From NCBI GenBank assembly GCA_029238315.1, contig JAQWGI010000006.1, forward strand, positions 22,052 to 86,051: a DNA stretch of 64,000 nt, in the 5' to 3' direction. Source of the stretch: Polaribacter sp. (GTDB lineage Bacteria > Bacteroidota > Bacteroidia > Flavobacteriales > Flavobacteriaceae). The notes beneath the pieces were generated by a model that saw only the letters and a list, made by a program, of their open reading frames with translations, was not told the origin of the DNA and searched no databases. Shown here one piece after another: positions 26,171 through 35,180 of this stretch (positions are counted from its first letter, which is position 1; each line of letters begins with the position of its first letter). The position numbers and the translations under genes were made by a program.

Positions 26171-26177
26171 TATTTTG

Positions 26178-26636
26178 TTATTTCTTATTTACGATTCCTT
26201 TTAATTTTAGGACCTCTCTTCCAACAGCTGTATTTGTAAACAATGTTACATTTTTAACCTGTCTTCCACCCCCTTTATTTGTTGTATCAAACTTTACGGC
26301 AATTTCAGTTGATTCTCCTGGTGCAATTGGCTTATCTTTTGGCCAAGTTGGCACGGTACAACCACAGGTTGTTTTTGCATCTGTAATTAACAATGGAGAT
26401 TTACCGGTGTTTGTGATTGTAAAAACAGTTTCTATAACGTCTCCGTCAGTTACAGTTCCAAAATCATACTCTTTTTTATCCAACTTAATAATAGGTGCTC
26501 CTTTACTGATGTCTAAGTCTCTTTTCTTTGCGTCTGCAAGCTTAGATTGATCTACTTTTGCTGCAGGGTTTGCTTCTTTACATGCCATAAACATTCCTAA
26601 AGAAATAGCTAAACTAAAAATAATTATTTTTTTCAT
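26178..26636 (-). CDS. DUF1573 lipoprotein
   Basis: A 152-residue exported lipoprotein. The signal peptide MKKIIIFSLAISLGMFMAC ends in a lipobox with Cys at residue 19. The mature part is one DUF1573 beta-sandwich: YDFGTVTDGDVIETVF, FTITNTGKSPL, TCGCTVPTWPKDKP (two Cys) and GESTEIAVKFDTTNKGG. DUF1573 proteins are common in Bacteroidota and resemble bacterial Ig-like (ASH/MSP-type) folds; function not known. It is likely anchored to a periplasmic membrane face. It lies between nusB and yajC. Confidence 0.88.
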   Translation of the reverse strand: MKKIIIFSLAISLGMFMACKEANPAAKVDQSKLADAKKRDLDISKGAPIIKLDKKEYDFGTVTDGDVIETVFTITNTGKSPLLITDAKTTCGCTVPTWPKDKPIAPGESTEIAVKFDTTNKGGGRQVKNVTLFTNTAVGREVLKLKGIVNKK

Positions 26637-26665
26637 GATATAAAATTTAACGTAAAAATACTAAA

Positions 26666-27604
26666 TTATAGTAATCCTCTACCAATTTTATGAAGTCTTT
26701 TATTTTCTGAATATTCTCTAGACAATTTATCTAAAACTCCATTGATAAAATAACCACTTTTATTAGTTGAATAATCTTTTGAAATTTCTATGTATTCATT
26801 AATTGTTACTTTTACGGGAATCGAAGAAAACTTTAAAAACTCTGCAAGGGCCATTTTTATTAAAATCATGTCAATATCAGCTATTCTATCAGACTCCCAG
26901 TTTGGAGTTTTACTACTGATATCTTCTTCAAAAGAGGTGTGATTTAAAATAACTTTTCTAAACAATTCTAATACAAACTGCTCATCATCTTCATCTTTAT
27001 AGATCGCTCCTAACACAAGGGGTTTGTTCTCTTTAGATTTACTCAAAGTTCTTACAATCCAAGTGTTTACAAACGGAATATCATCTAACCAACTAATTGT
27101 TTGATCTTCATAATATTCTGCTAACTTCTCTTCTGGAGCAATAATTTCTGTAAAAAAGTCTTGTACAAACTTTTTATCAGCTTTAAAAGAATCGTCGTTA
27201 GAATTCATATACTCCGTATACAAATCGCTCGCTTGCAATTTTTTCCAAAGAATTTTCACATATTCATCATCAACCTTCCAATTGTTCAATTTCTGATTTG
27301 AAATATGATCTAAAATAGAGCTGCTTGAAGCAATTGTTTCAATTACTTTATTATCTATGAATTTTGTATTGGGATTTAAATCTTCTTTCGTAGCTAGATG
27401 TTTCTTTTTAGAAACCTCTAACTTTTGAACTGCTAGTTTTTGAACCTCAACTAGCAATTGCAGTTGTAAAACATATAAATCTAACAGCTTTTGAATACTG
27501 TGTTTTAAGAATTTTTCTTCTTTTACAAGATCATCAGCTTTTGAAGTTATCATTGCGTAAACTGACTGCATTACTTTGACTCTAATATGTCTTCTATTAA
27601 TCAT
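26666..27604 (-). CDS. nusB: Transcription antitermination factor NusB (long Bacteroidota form)
   Basis: Binds boxA RNA with NusE (S10) to keep RNA polymerase elongating on rRNA operons. The protein has 312 residues, twice the size of E. coli NusB. It starts MINRRHIRVKVMQSVYAMI, the usual alpha-1 of the fold, and the C-terminal half holds the NusB core (FVNTWIVRTLSKSKEN, DRIADIDMILIKMALAEFL, INEYIEISKDYSTNKSGYFINGVLDKL as short blocks). The extra middle segment is normal in this phylum. First gene of the minus-strand unit running to yajC. Confidence 0.92.
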   Translation of the reverse strand: MINRRHIRVKVMQSVYAMITSKADDLVKEEKFLKHSIQKLLDLYVLQLQLLVEVQKLAVQKLEVSKKKHLATKEDLNPNTKFIDNKVIETIASSSSILDHISNQKLNNWKVDDEYVKILWKKLQASDLYTEYMNSNDDSFKADKKFVQDFFTEIIAPEEKLAEYYEDQTISWLDDIPFVNTWIVRTLSKSKENKPLVLGAIYKDEDDEQFVLELFRKVILNHTSFEEDISSKTPNWESDRIADIDMILIKMALAEFLKFSSIPVKVTINEYIEISKDYSTNKSGYFINGVLDKLSREYSENKRLHKIGRGLL

Positions 27605-27620
27605 TCTAAAGAACTTATTT

Positions 27621-27652
27621 AAAAAAGGGCGCTAGAAAAATTCTAGCGCCCT
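27621..27652 (-). terminator. Rho-independent terminator after the leucine dehydrogenase gene
   Basis: AGGGCGCTAGAA / TTCTAGCGCCCT with an AAA loop; the minus strand continues TTTTTT. G+C-rich for this genome. Confidence 0.85.
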
Positions 27653-27681
27653 GCAAAAATATAATTTTTATTGATATTTTT

Positions 27682-28782
27682 CTATTTGTTTTGCTCTTTT
27701 TTACGAGCATCAATTCTACTTTGAGCAATGTTTAACGCAGCATTGTGTGTCGTAATGTTTTCTTTTGCTGAAAGGTTAAAAATATCTAACGTTGTATTGT
27801 AAATATTTTCTGTTTTTCTGATGATTTCATCTTTACCATATCCTTCTAACTCAGCATAAACATTAATAATACCACCAGCGTTAATTAAAAAATCTGGTGC
27901 ATAAGCAATCCCTTTTTCTTTTAACATTCTTCCGTGTTTAATTTCATCAGCTAATTGATTATTTGCTGCTCCTGCAATAACTTTTGCTTTTAACTGACTT
28001 ATTGTTGCATCGTTTATAGTTGCTCCTAAAGCACAAGGCGCATAAATATCTACATCTAAACCATAAATATCGTTTCCTAAAACAACATTTGCACCATATT
28101 TATTACTTAACTCTTCTAAACGCGCTTCATTAATATCGTTGATAATTACTTTTCCACCTTCTTCAGTAATATGTTTTACCAATGTTTCTCCTACATGACC
28201 AACTCCTTGAACTAAGACTTTTTTTCCGTCTAATTTTTCAGTTCCAAATTGGTATTTAGCAGCAGCTTTCATTCCCATAAATACTCCATAAGCAGTAATT
28301 GGTGATGGATTACCTGCTCCACCAAGACTTTCAGAAATTCCAGTAACGTGTGGTGTAACCTCTCTAACAATATCCATATCACGAGTTTCCATTCCAACAT
28401 CTTCTGCTGTTATGTATTTACCACTTAATGAATGTACAAATTCACCAAACCTACGCATTAAAGCATCGTTTTTTTGCGTTTTAGCATCACCAATAATAAC
28501 AGCTTTACCTCCACCAAGATTTAATCCGGTAATTGCAGACTTAAAAGTCATTCCTCTAGACAAACGCAACACATCATTTAATGCATCCCATTCATTATTA
28601 TATGTCCACATTCTAGTTCCTCCCAAAGCAGGACCTAAAACCGTGTTATGTATACCAATAATTGCTTTTAATCCTGTATCTTCGTCGTTGCAAAAAACGA
28701 TTTGTTCATGTCCATCAAAAGAAGCTTGTCCGAATACTGGGTCATTTTTTAATTCTTTTGCATCAATTATATTTGCTGTCAT
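27682..28782 (-). CDS. Glu/Leu/Phe/Val dehydrogenase, leucine-dehydrogenase type
   Basis: NAD-dependent oxidative deamination of a branched-chain amino acid (or the reverse amination). The 366-residue length fits leucine dehydrogenase rather than the 450-residue glutamate enzymes. The substrate and catalytic blocks are ALGGTRMW, LNLGGGKAVI (catalytic Lys) and TAEDVGMETRDMD. The nucleotide-binding fold follows with VLVQGVGHVGETL and a C-terminal NAGGIINVYAELEGY. Substrate is inferred from family only. It has its own promoter and terminator. Confidence 0.9.
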   Translation of the reverse strand: MTANIIDAKELKNDPVFGQASFDGHEQIVFCNDEDTGLKAIIGIHNTVLGPALGGTRMWTYNNEWDALNDVLRLSRGMTFKSAITGLNLGGGKAVIIGDAKTQKNDALMRRFGEFVHSLSGKYITAEDVGMETRDMDIVREVTPHVTGISESLGGAGNPSPITAYGVFMGMKAAAKYQFGTEKLDGKKVLVQGVGHVGETLVKHITEEGGKVIINDINEARLEELSNKYGANVVLGNDIYGLDVDIYAPCALGATINDATISQLKAKVIAGAANNQLADEIKHGRMLKEKGIAYAPDFLINAGGIINVYAELEGYGKDEIIRKTENIYNTTLDIFNLSAKENITTHNAALNIAQSRIDARKKEQNK

Positions 28783-28833
28783 TTTTGTTGTTTGTTTATT
28801 TAAAAAATTTAAAATTTCTTAATTTTTAAGCTG

Positions 28834-28863
28834 CAAAAGTAAGATATTAACAAATCATTTCAA
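28834..28863 (-). promoter_or_regulatory. Promoter of the leucine dehydrogenase gene
   Basis: On the minus strand, TTG (28863-28861), a 19-base spacer and TACTTTTG (28841-28834). The leader is about 45 bases. Confidence 0.65.
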
Positions 28864-28955
28864 AAAAAAGGATGTTTAATTGTGATATAATTAAGACTTT
28901 AAATGTTTTGATAAAGAATAATTAATCCTTAAAAAATATTAATATACAATTGTTA

Positions 28956-30710
28956 ATGAAAGCATTACAATATTTAAATAAATACTTTTCAAAATACAAA
29001 TACAGATTGTTAATTGGAATTGCAATTACTGTTTTATCTAAAATTTTATCACTTAGAATACCTAGAATTATTGGCGATTCTTTTAACATAGTTGATGAAT
29101 ATAGAAACGGATTTATCACCAATACTGATGATGTAAAACAGCAACTCCTTATTAACATCATACTAATTATTGGTGTTACTTTAATTGCTGGCTTTTTTAC
29201 CTTTCTAATGCGTCAAACCATTATTGTAACTTCTAGATTGATTGAGTTTGATTTAAAAAATGAAATTTATCAACAATACCAACGTTTATCTATTAATTTT
29301 TACAAAAAAAACAGAACTGGTGATTTGATGAATAGAATTAGTGAAGATGTTTCTAAGGTTAGAATGTACTTTGGGCCTGCAATTATGTACAGCATGAATA
29401 TGATTGTATTATTTGTTGTTGGTTTTTATCAAATGTATACTATTGATGCAAAACTTACAATGTACACCTTAATACCATTCCCTGTTTTATCTATTTCTAT
29501 TTTTATTTTGAGTAAAGTTATCAATGAAAAAAGTACTATTGTACAACAATACTTATCAAAACTAACAACGTTTAACCAAGAGTTTTTCTCAGGAATAAAC
29601 GTGGTAAAATCATACGGAATAGAAAAATCTATCATTAAAAATTTTGACCAATTAGCCGATGATAGCAAAGAAAAAAACATTGACCTATATAAAGTACAAG
29701 CCATCTTTTTTCCGTTGATGGTTTTATTAATTGGAATCAGTAATTTATTGGTCATTTACATTGGAGGTAAACAATATATTGCTGGTGAAATCCCGATTGG
29801 TGTTATTGCAGAGTTTATTTTATATGTTAATATTTTAACTTGGCCGGTTGCCATTGTTGGTTGGGTAACCTCAATGATACAACAAGCTGAAGCTTCTCAA
29901 CAACGAATTAATGAGTTTTTAGAGCAAGTTCCAGAAATTAAAAATACAACAGAAAATCACACACAAATTATAGGTTCTGTAGAATTCAAAAATGTGAACT
30001 TAGTGTATGATGACACCAATATTACTGCTTTAAAAAACATCAATTTTAAAATTAAAAAAGGAGAAACAGTTGCTGTTTTAGGATCAACAGGTTCTGGAAA
30101 AACGTCAATTATCAATTTAATTTCTAGATTGTATGATGCTTCTCAAGGAACTGTATTGATTGACAACAAACCTATAAAAGAACTAAACTTAATTGATTTA
30201 AGAAATCAAATTGGTTTTGTTCCTCAAGATCCTTTTCTATTTTCTGACACTATTGAAAATAATATAAAGTTTGGCAAAGAAGATGCAACAAAAGATGAAA
30301 TTATTTTAGCTGCTAAAAATGCAGTTATTCATGAAAACATCATTGATTTTAAAGACGCGTACAGAACTATTTTAGGTGAACGCGGCGTTACACTTTCTGG
30401 GGGTCAAAAACAACGTTTAAGTATTGCAAGAGCTGTTATAAAAAACCCTAAAATTTTAATTTTTGACGATTGCCTTTCAGCAGTTGACACAGAAACCGAA
30501 GAGCAAATTTTATCAAACCTAGATAAGGTTTCTAAAGAAAAGACAACATTTATTATTAGCCATAGAGTTTCTTCTGCTAAAAATGCAGATAAAATAATTG
30601 TCTTAGATAATGCAGAAATCATACAACAAGGAACTCATAATCAACTCATAACAGAAGACGGATACTACAAAGAACTTTATCAACAACAACTTTTAGAAAA
30701 AGAAAACTAA
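28956..30710 (+). CDS. ABC exporter, fused membrane and ATPase domains (MdlA-like)
   Basis: A 584-residue half-transporter. The membrane domain has about six spans (roughly residues 15-310) and the ATPase domain starts near 340. Walker A is GSTGSGKTS, the signature is LSGGQKQRL and Walker B is ILIFDDCLSAVD. The residue after the Walker B Asp is Asp, not the usual catalytic Glu, as in MdlA-type and other degenerate sites of heterodimeric exporters. No partner half-transporter gene is adjacent. The cargo is unknown. The start is ATG 28956; a TTG two codons earlier is unlikely. Confidence 0.9.
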   Translation: MKALQYLNKYFSKYKYRLLIGIAITVLSKILSLRIPRIIGDSFNIVDEYRNGFITNTDDVKQQLLINIILIIGVTLIAGFFTFLMRQTIIVTSRLIEFDLKNEIYQQYQRLSINFYKKNRTGDLMNRISEDVSKVRMYFGPAIMYSMNMIVLFVVGFYQMYTIDAKLTMYTLIPFPVLSISIFILSKVINEKSTIVQQYLSKLTTFNQEFFSGINVVKSYGIEKSIIKNFDQLADDSKEKNIDLYKVQAIFFPLMVLLIGISNLLVIYIGGKQYIAGEIPIGVIAEFILYVNILTWPVAIVGWVTSMIQQAEASQQRINEFLEQVPEIKNTTENHTQIIGSVEFKNVNLVYDDTNITALKNINFKIKKGETVAVLGSTGSGKTSIINLISRLYDASQGTVLIDNKPIKELNLIDLRNQIGFVPQDPFLFSDTIENNIKFGKEDATKDEIILAAKNAVIHENIIDFKDAYRTILGERGVTLSGGQKQRLSIARAVIKNPKILIFDDCLSAVDTETEEQILSNLDKVSKEKTTFIISHRVSSAKNADKIIVLDNAEIIQQGTHNQLITEDGYYKELYQQQLLEKEN

Positions 30711-30787
30711 GCTTTCATTAGAAAAAGTAAAATATTTTTTTAGATTTGTTAAACAAACAATAAAAAAAATTTAATTCGTAAATTATT

Positions 30788-31171
30788 ATGGCTGAGAGAG
30801 TAGAACAAGAAGAGATTTTTTCTCAAGTTTTAAGAGCAGGTAGAAGAACATATTTTTTTGATGTAAGAGCAACAAAGGCAGACGATTATTATTTAACTGT
30901 TACAGAAAGTAAAAAATTTACACATGATGATGGTTCTTTTCATTATCAAAAACATAAAATCTACCTTTATAAAGAAGATTTTTCTGAGTTTAATGACATG
31001 TTAAAAGCAGCTACAAATTTTATTGTCAATGAAAAAGGAGAAGAAGTAATTAGCGAAAGACACCAAAAAGATTACAAGAAAGAAGAAGGAGAAGAAGAAG
31101 TTTCTGATTCTGAAGCATCAGAAACAAAAACTACTGAAAGCTTTACAGATGTTTCATTTGATGACATTTAA
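30788..31171 (+). CDS. DUF3276 (Pur-alpha-like) nucleic-acid-binding protein
   Basis: A 127-residue protein with a DUF3276/PUR domain at about residues 8-85 (EEIFSQVLRAGRRTYFFDVR, ADDYYLTVTESKK, FHYQKHKIYLYKEDF), the fold found in Pur-alpha and in Borrelia proteins that bind single-stranded DNA and RNA. A long acidic tail follows (KKEEGEEEVSDSEASETK). Small, soluble and conserved through Bacteroidota; probable RNA or DNA binder, target not known. It ends at a bidirectional terminator. Confidence 0.88.
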   Translation: MAERVEQEEIFSQVLRAGRRTYFFDVRATKADDYYLTVTESKKFTHDDGSFHYQKHKIYLYKEDFSEFNDMLKAATNFIVNEKGEEVISERHQKDYKKEEGEEEVSDSEASETKTTESFTDVSFDDI

Positions 31172-31190
31172 AATTCAATTAATTCTTACA

Positions 31191-31223
31191 AAAAAAGCCA
31201 TCTAAACTAAGATGGCTTTTTTT
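31191..31223. terminator. Bidirectional terminator between DUF3276 and isochorismate synthase genes
   Basis: AAAAAAGCCATCT / AGATGGCTTTTTT with a six-base loop. The T run extends into the isochorismate synthase stop codon on the other strand. Confidence 0.88.
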
Positions 31224-32264
31224 TTAGAGAGCGCTTCGCATTGTTTTACTTTTAGCAACTGTTTCTTTCCATTCCTTTTCTGGAACACTTTCTTTTGTAA
31301 CACCACCACCAACATAAATTTCTGCGTTGTTATTTATTATTTCCATACATCTTAAATTTACAAACAAGTTGGTTGTATCATTAACATGTAACTCTCCTAA
31401 AAAACCTGTGTAATAAGAACGACTATACCCTTCTTGCCTTAGAATAAACGCCTTCGCTTTTTCTTTTGGGAAACCGCAAACTGCTGGAGTTGGATGTAAC
31501 ACATTTATCAACGAAAATAATCCCTTACTCTTTAGCTCGCCTTTAATTACTGTTTTTAAATGCATTAAAGAGCCCGCTTTTACTGTTTCCGTTTTTAAAG
31601 AAACCAAATTATTAGAAAAACCAGAAAGCTTCTTTAAAATATAGTCGGTAACTATTTGTTGCTCTTCAATCTCTTTGGGATTCCAACGCGGCGCTTTCCC
31701 TTCTTTATATTCTTGAGTACCAGCAAGAGACATTGAAGTAAACTTATTACCTGCAACCTCTAGTAAAGATTCTGGTGTTGCACCAAACCATAAACCTACT
31801 TGCGGATGAAACCAAACATACACAAACGCATTTGGATATAAATTTAATAGTTTAGAATAAATTTCTACTACATCTAGCTTCGTTAAAGCAACAATTTCTT
31901 TTCTAGAAATTACTACCTTTTTAAACGTATTACTGCTTATTTCTTCAATTGCTTTTTTAACAATTTGAACATGTTTTACTTTCGATGAAGCACATAGAGT
32001 TGTTAAATCATTAGATTCTACTTTACTTTGATAGAATTCATCTGAAATAAATGTTGAATTTTCTTGCGGAAAAAAAATAGTTGCTGATGAAGAGTCAAAT
32101 GGCGCAAATACAAAACCAGCCTGACTAAAATCTGAGGTAATTGTTTGCAATAAGTTGTTCTTTTGAAAAAAACCAAAAATAGTTTTATCATTAGGCTTCC
32201 TATAGGCAACAAATGGCATTTTACTGTCATAAGCTTCTTTTATCTTATTTAAAATAAACTGCAT
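31224..32264 (-). CDS. menF: Isochorismate synthase (menaquinone pathway)
   Basis: Converts chorismate to isochorismate. The 346-residue length and the chorismate-binding fold (KVVISRKEIVAL, VGLWFGATPESLLEV, SLAGTQEYKEG, HPTPAVCGFPKEKA, RSYYTGFLGE) identify the family. The last two blocks hold the metal-binding Glu and catalytic residues. The hotdog thioesterase gene 2 bases upstream fits the menaquinone pathway (DHNA-CoA hydrolysis). There is no siderophore cluster nearby, so MenF is a better reading than EntC. Cytoplasmic. Confidence 0.9.
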   Translation of the reverse strand: MQFILNKIKEAYDSKMPFVAYRKPNDKTIFGFFQKNNLLQTITSDFSQAGFVFAPFDSSSATIFFPQENSTFISDEFYQSKVESNDLTTLCASSKVKHVQIVKKAIEEISSNTFKKVVISRKEIVALTKLDVVEIYSKLLNLYPNAFVYVWFHPQVGLWFGATPESLLEVAGNKFTSMSLAGTQEYKEGKAPRWNPKEIEEQQIVTDYILKKLSGFSNNLVSLKTETVKAGSLMHLKTVIKGELKSKGLFSLINVLHPTPAVCGFPKEKAKAFILRQEGYSRSYYTGFLGELHVNDTTNLFVNLRCMEIINNNAEIYVGGGVTKESVPEKEWKETVAKSKTMRSAL

Positions 32265-32266
32265 AT

Positions 32267-32686
32267 TTACTTTTTCTCAAGTATAATATTAGAAAGTTTA
32301 CAGAGAGAAATCAATTCATTCTTCTCATTAACAACTTTAATTTCCCACAAATGTGTAGTCCTTCCTTTGTGTATAATTTTTGCGGTTGCAGTTACAAATC
32401 CACCGGTAACACTCTTTAAATGATTGGCACTTATTTCTATTCCTTTTACAATAAATTGACTTCCATCAACAAAAAAAGCAGAAGCTGCACTTCCAACACT
32501 TTCAGCCAATGCAACAGTTGCTCCACCGTGCAATATCCCATAGGGTTGATAAACTCTAGGGTTTACCGGCATTTTCGCTACTAAAAAATCTTCTCCAACA
32601 TCAGTGTATTCTATTTCTAGAGTTTCCATTAACGTGTTTTTACAACGTTTATTAAATGCTTTTAGAATTTCAGACTTTTCTTTCAT
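32267..32686 (-). CDS. Hotdog-fold thioesterase (PaaI family; probable DHNA-CoA hydrolase)
   Basis: A 139-residue hotdog protein. GILHGGATVALAESVGSAAS holds the helix with the catalytic Glu, and KGIEISANHLKSVTGGFVTATAKIIHKGRTTHLWEIKV (short matches: ISANHLKSV, HKGRTTHLWEI) is the hotdog sheet. Its gene immediately precedes the isochorismate synthase gene, so hydrolysis of 1,4-dihydroxy-2-naphthoyl-CoA in menaquinone synthesis is likely; substrate is inferred from context. A general acyl-CoA thioesterase role is possible. Confidence 0.82.
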   Translation of the reverse strand: MKEKSEILKAFNKRCKNTLMETLEIEYTDVGEDFLVAKMPVNPRVYQPYGILHGGATVALAESVGSAASAFFVDGSQFIVKGIEISANHLKSVTGGFVTATAKIIHKGRTTHLWEIKVVNEKNELISLCKLSNIILEKK

Positions 32687-32725
32687 TATGAAATAATTTA
32701 TGGTAAAAATACATATAATTTATTG

Positions 32726-32733
32726 TATTTTTG
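32726..32733 (+). promoter_or_regulatory. -7 box of the pRiA4b ORF-3-like gene
   Basis: TATTTTTG ends 24 bases before the ATG at 32758. No clear -33 element. Confidence 0.5.
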
Positions 32734-32757
32734 TAGCATCATAAGAAGGAATTTAAG

Positions 32758-33240
32758 ATGTATAAAGTACGCGTCATTTTAGACACAAAAGAAGATGTTA
32801 TTAGAACCTTAACGGTTAATAATTCTATCAATTTAGAAGAACTACACTTACATATTGCAAAAGCATTTGGTTTTAATGGTCAAGAAATGGCATCGTTTTA
32901 TAGAACAGATTTTGAATGGAATCAAGGAGAAGAAATTCCGTTATTTAATATGTCTGAATTTGGAGAAACCGCCTCAATGAATTCTTGTATTTTAAAAGAA
33001 ACACTACCTAATTTAAATGACAAATTAATTTATGTATACGACTTCTTTAAAATGTGGTCTTTTTATGTAGAAGTAATTGATTCTAACAACGAATTATTAG
33101 CAGAACCAAAAATAATTATGTCTATTGGTGAGGTTCCCGATGAAGCACCTGAGAAAGAATTTGTTGCAGAAAACAATGAAGAAGATTTTTCTGATGAAGA
33201 ATTTGAGTCTTATGATGATTATGATTTTGAGAACTATTAA
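32758..33240 (+). CDS. pRiA4b ORF-3-like (IS1096 passenger TnpR-like) protein
   Basis: A 160-residue protein with a pRiA4b ORF-3-like domain at about residues 1-120: MYKVRVILDTKEDVIRTL, EELHLHIAKAFGFNGQEMASFY, DKLIYVYDFFKMWSFYVEV. The C-terminal 35 residues are almost all acidic. Databases often label this group IS1096 element passenger TnpR family, but there are no transposase, inverted repeats or target duplications here, and the gene is a stable part of flavobacterial chromosomes. Function not known. Confidence 0.82.
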   Translation: MYKVRVILDTKEDVIRTLTVNNSINLEELHLHIAKAFGFNGQEMASFYRTDFEWNQGEEIPLFNMSEFGETASMNSCILKETLPNLNDKLIYVYDFFKMWSFYVEVIDSNNELLAEPKIIMSIGEVPDEAPEKEFVAENNEEDFSDEEFESYDDYDFENY

Positions 33241-33336
33241 TTATTGGTAGCTAATTCAATTTAATAAAATCACTATAAACAGTAACATTTCCTTAACTTG
33301 TTCGTCGAATACATATAATCGATTAAAACAATTTCT

Positions 33337-34236
33337 TTGGAAACAATCTTATCTCTAAAAAATTTAGACAAAAAATACGGCCCTATTCATGCGGTAAACA
33401 ACCTTTCTTTTGATATACAAAAAGGAAATGTATACGGAATTTTAGGCCCTAATGGAAGTGGTAAATCTACTACTTTAGGTATTATTTTAAATGTGGTTAA
33501 CAAAACCTCTGGAGAGTTTAGCTGGTTTAACGGCAATACTTCAACGCATGATGCCCTAAAAAAAGTTGGCGCCATTATAGAAAGACCCAATTTTTATCCT
33601 TACATGACAGCCTCTCAGAATTTAAAACTAATCTGTAAAATTAAAGGCGTATCTTATAATAAAATTGATGAAAAGCTAAAAACAGTAAATCTTTACGAAA
33701 GAAAAAACAGCAAGTTTAGCACTTTTTCTTTAGGAATGAAACAACGTTTGGCTATTGCTTCTGCGTTATTAAATGATCCAGAAATCTTAATTTTAGATGA
33801 ACCTACAAACGGTTTAGATCCACAAGGAATCCATGAGATAAGAGAAATTATTAAAGGAATTGCTAAAGATGGAACCACGATCTTATTAGCTTCTCACCTA
33901 CTTGATGAAGTTGAGAAAGTATGTAGCCATGTTGTTGTTATTAGAAAAGGGATTAAATTATATGCAGGAAGCGTTGATGAAATGACCGCCTCTAAAGGTT
34001 TATTTGAGTTAAAAGTTGATGACAACGAAGCAAAGTTAATTACTTTACTAGAAAAGCATGAAGCAATTAGTACTGTTAAAAAAGAAGATGAAACTTTAAT
34101 TGCAACCTTATGCAAAGATATCGCTGCAAAAGAAATGAATGCCTTTTTATTTGAAAACGGAATTACACTTTCTCATTTGGTAAAAAGAAAACCAAGTCTA
34201 GAACAACAATTCTTATCGTTAACAAACAACAATTAA
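33337..34236 (+). CDS. ABC-2 type transporter ATPase
   Basis: A 299-residue ATPase with Walker A GPNGSGKSTT, signature FSLGMKQRL, Walker B ILILDEPTNGLD and H-loop LLASHLLDEV. The long C-terminal extension after residue 215 is normal for ABC-2 exporters. The start is a TTG (ETILSLKNLDKKYG follows directly), with no ATG nearby. It energises the membrane protein encoded 56 bases downstream. Substrate unknown; similar pairs are linked to antibiotic or peptide export. Confidence 0.9.
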   Translation: METILSLKNLDKKYGPIHAVNNLSFDIQKGNVYGILGPNGSGKSTTLGIILNVVNKTSGEFSWFNGNTSTHDALKKVGAIIERPNFYPYMTASQNLKLICKIKGVSYNKIDEKLKTVNLYERKNSKFSTFSLGMKQRLAIASALLNDPEILILDEPTNGLDPQGIHEIREIIKGIAKDGTTILLASHLLDEVEKVCSHVVVIRKGIKLYAGSVDEMTASKGLFELKVDDNEAKLITLLEKHEAISTVKKEDETLIATLCKDIAAKEMNAFLFENGITLSHLVKRKPSLEQQFLSLTNNN

Positions 34237-34250
34237 TCAAACAAATACCT

Positions 34251-34270
34251 GTTCGAGCAGTATCGAGAAC
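34251..34270. repeat. CTCGA-type palindromic repeat, copy 5, inside an operon
   Basis: GTTCGAGCAGTATCGAGAAC, an imperfect palindrome of the CTCGA family, sits in the 56-base gap between the ABC-2 ATPase and permease genes, so it is transcribed within the unit. Confidence 0.7.
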
Positions 34271-34292
34271 AAATTTAAAAATATATTACACC

Positions 34293-35138
34293 ATGTTTAG
34301 ATTACTAAATATAGAATTTCATAAATTAAAACACAACAGAGCAAGTAAAGTTTTGTCTATCATTTATTTCGGATTGTTAACTTCTATTGCATTATTTGCA
34401 GCCATTAAATTCGATATCGGTCCAATTAAATTTCATTTAGCAGAACAAGGAATCTTTAACTTTCCTTACATCTGGCATTTTAACACCTACATGGCAGCCA
34501 TGTTTAAATTTTTCTTATTGCTAGTAATTGTTTCTATGATGGCAAATGAATACAGCAACAAGACACTAAAACAAAACTTAATAGATGGTTTAAGCAAGAA
34601 AGAGTTTGTGTTATCTAAGTTTTATACTGTAATTGTTTTTGCAGCAATATCTACACTTTTTGTACTGATTACTTCGTTAATTTTAGGCGCTATATATTCT
34701 GATTATAATGAGTTTTCTATCATTATATCTGACCTTGAATACTTAGGGGCATTTTTTATAAAGTTAGTTGGTTTTTTCTCCTTTGGATTGTTCCTGGGGA
34801 TCTTAGTAAAACGCTCTGCATTCGCAGTTGGCGCAATGGTAGTTTGGTTAATTATAGAAAGTATGTTTAAAGGATATTTATTTTATGCCTTAAGAAACGA
34901 AGAGCAAACTACAGCTAGCGTTAATGCGATTATGCAGTTTTTACCTTTAGAGGCTATGTCTAATTTAATTAAAGAACCTTTTACAAGACTAGGTGCAGTG
35001 AGATCTATTGCAAATCAAATTGGAGAAGAATTATCTAAAGATTTCTCTGTACAATTCTCAGACATACTGATTGTTACAACTTGGTCTGTTCTCTTTATTT
35101 ATATGTCTTACAGTTTGTTAAAAAAAAGAGATTTATAA
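34293..35138 (+). CDS. ABC-2 type transporter permease
   Basis: A 281-residue inner membrane protein with about six spans (near residues 20-40, 65-90, 105-135, 150-180, 185-205 and 250-275). MANEYSNKTLKQNLIDGLSKKEFVLSKF shows the cytoplasmic helix motif of ABC-2 permeases (short matches: EYSNKTLKQNLI, KEFVLSKF). It pairs with the ATPase gene upstream. Export substrate is not known. Confidence 0.88.
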   Translation: MFRLLNIEFHKLKHNRASKVLSIIYFGLLTSIALFAAIKFDIGPIKFHLAEQGIFNFPYIWHFNTYMAAMFKFFLLLVIVSMMANEYSNKTLKQNLIDGLSKKEFVLSKFYTVIVFAAISTLFVLITSLILGAIYSDYNEFSIIISDLEYLGAFFIKLVGFFSFGLFLGILVKRSAFAVGAMVVWLIIESMFKGYLFYALRNEEQTTASVNAIMQFLPLEAMSNLIKEPFTRLGAVRSIANQIGEELSKDFSVQFSDILIVTTWSVLFIYMSYSLLKKRDL

Positions 35139-35149
35139 TACTTTTCTAG

Positions 35150-35157
35150 TATATTTG
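35150..35157 (+). promoter_or_regulatory. -7 box of the T9SS cargo gene
   Basis: TATATTTG ends 23 bases before the ATG at 35181. Confidence 0.5.
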
Positions 35158-35180
35158 GGCTTTTATTATAAAACCTCCAA

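Noticed and set aside
26113..26550. 145-codon plus-strand reading frame
   Set aside because: Antisense to yajC and the DUF1573 lipoprotein gene; no family match by eye.
28412..28822. 136-codon plus-strand reading frame
   Set aside because: Antisense to the leucine dehydrogenase gene, which is complete.
29429..29755. 108-codon minus-strand frame
   Set aside because: Antisense to the ABC exporter's membrane domain.
32758..33240. IS1096-type passenger gene as part of an insertion sequence
   Set aside because: No transposase, terminal inverted repeats or target duplication nearby; it is a stable chromosomal gene.
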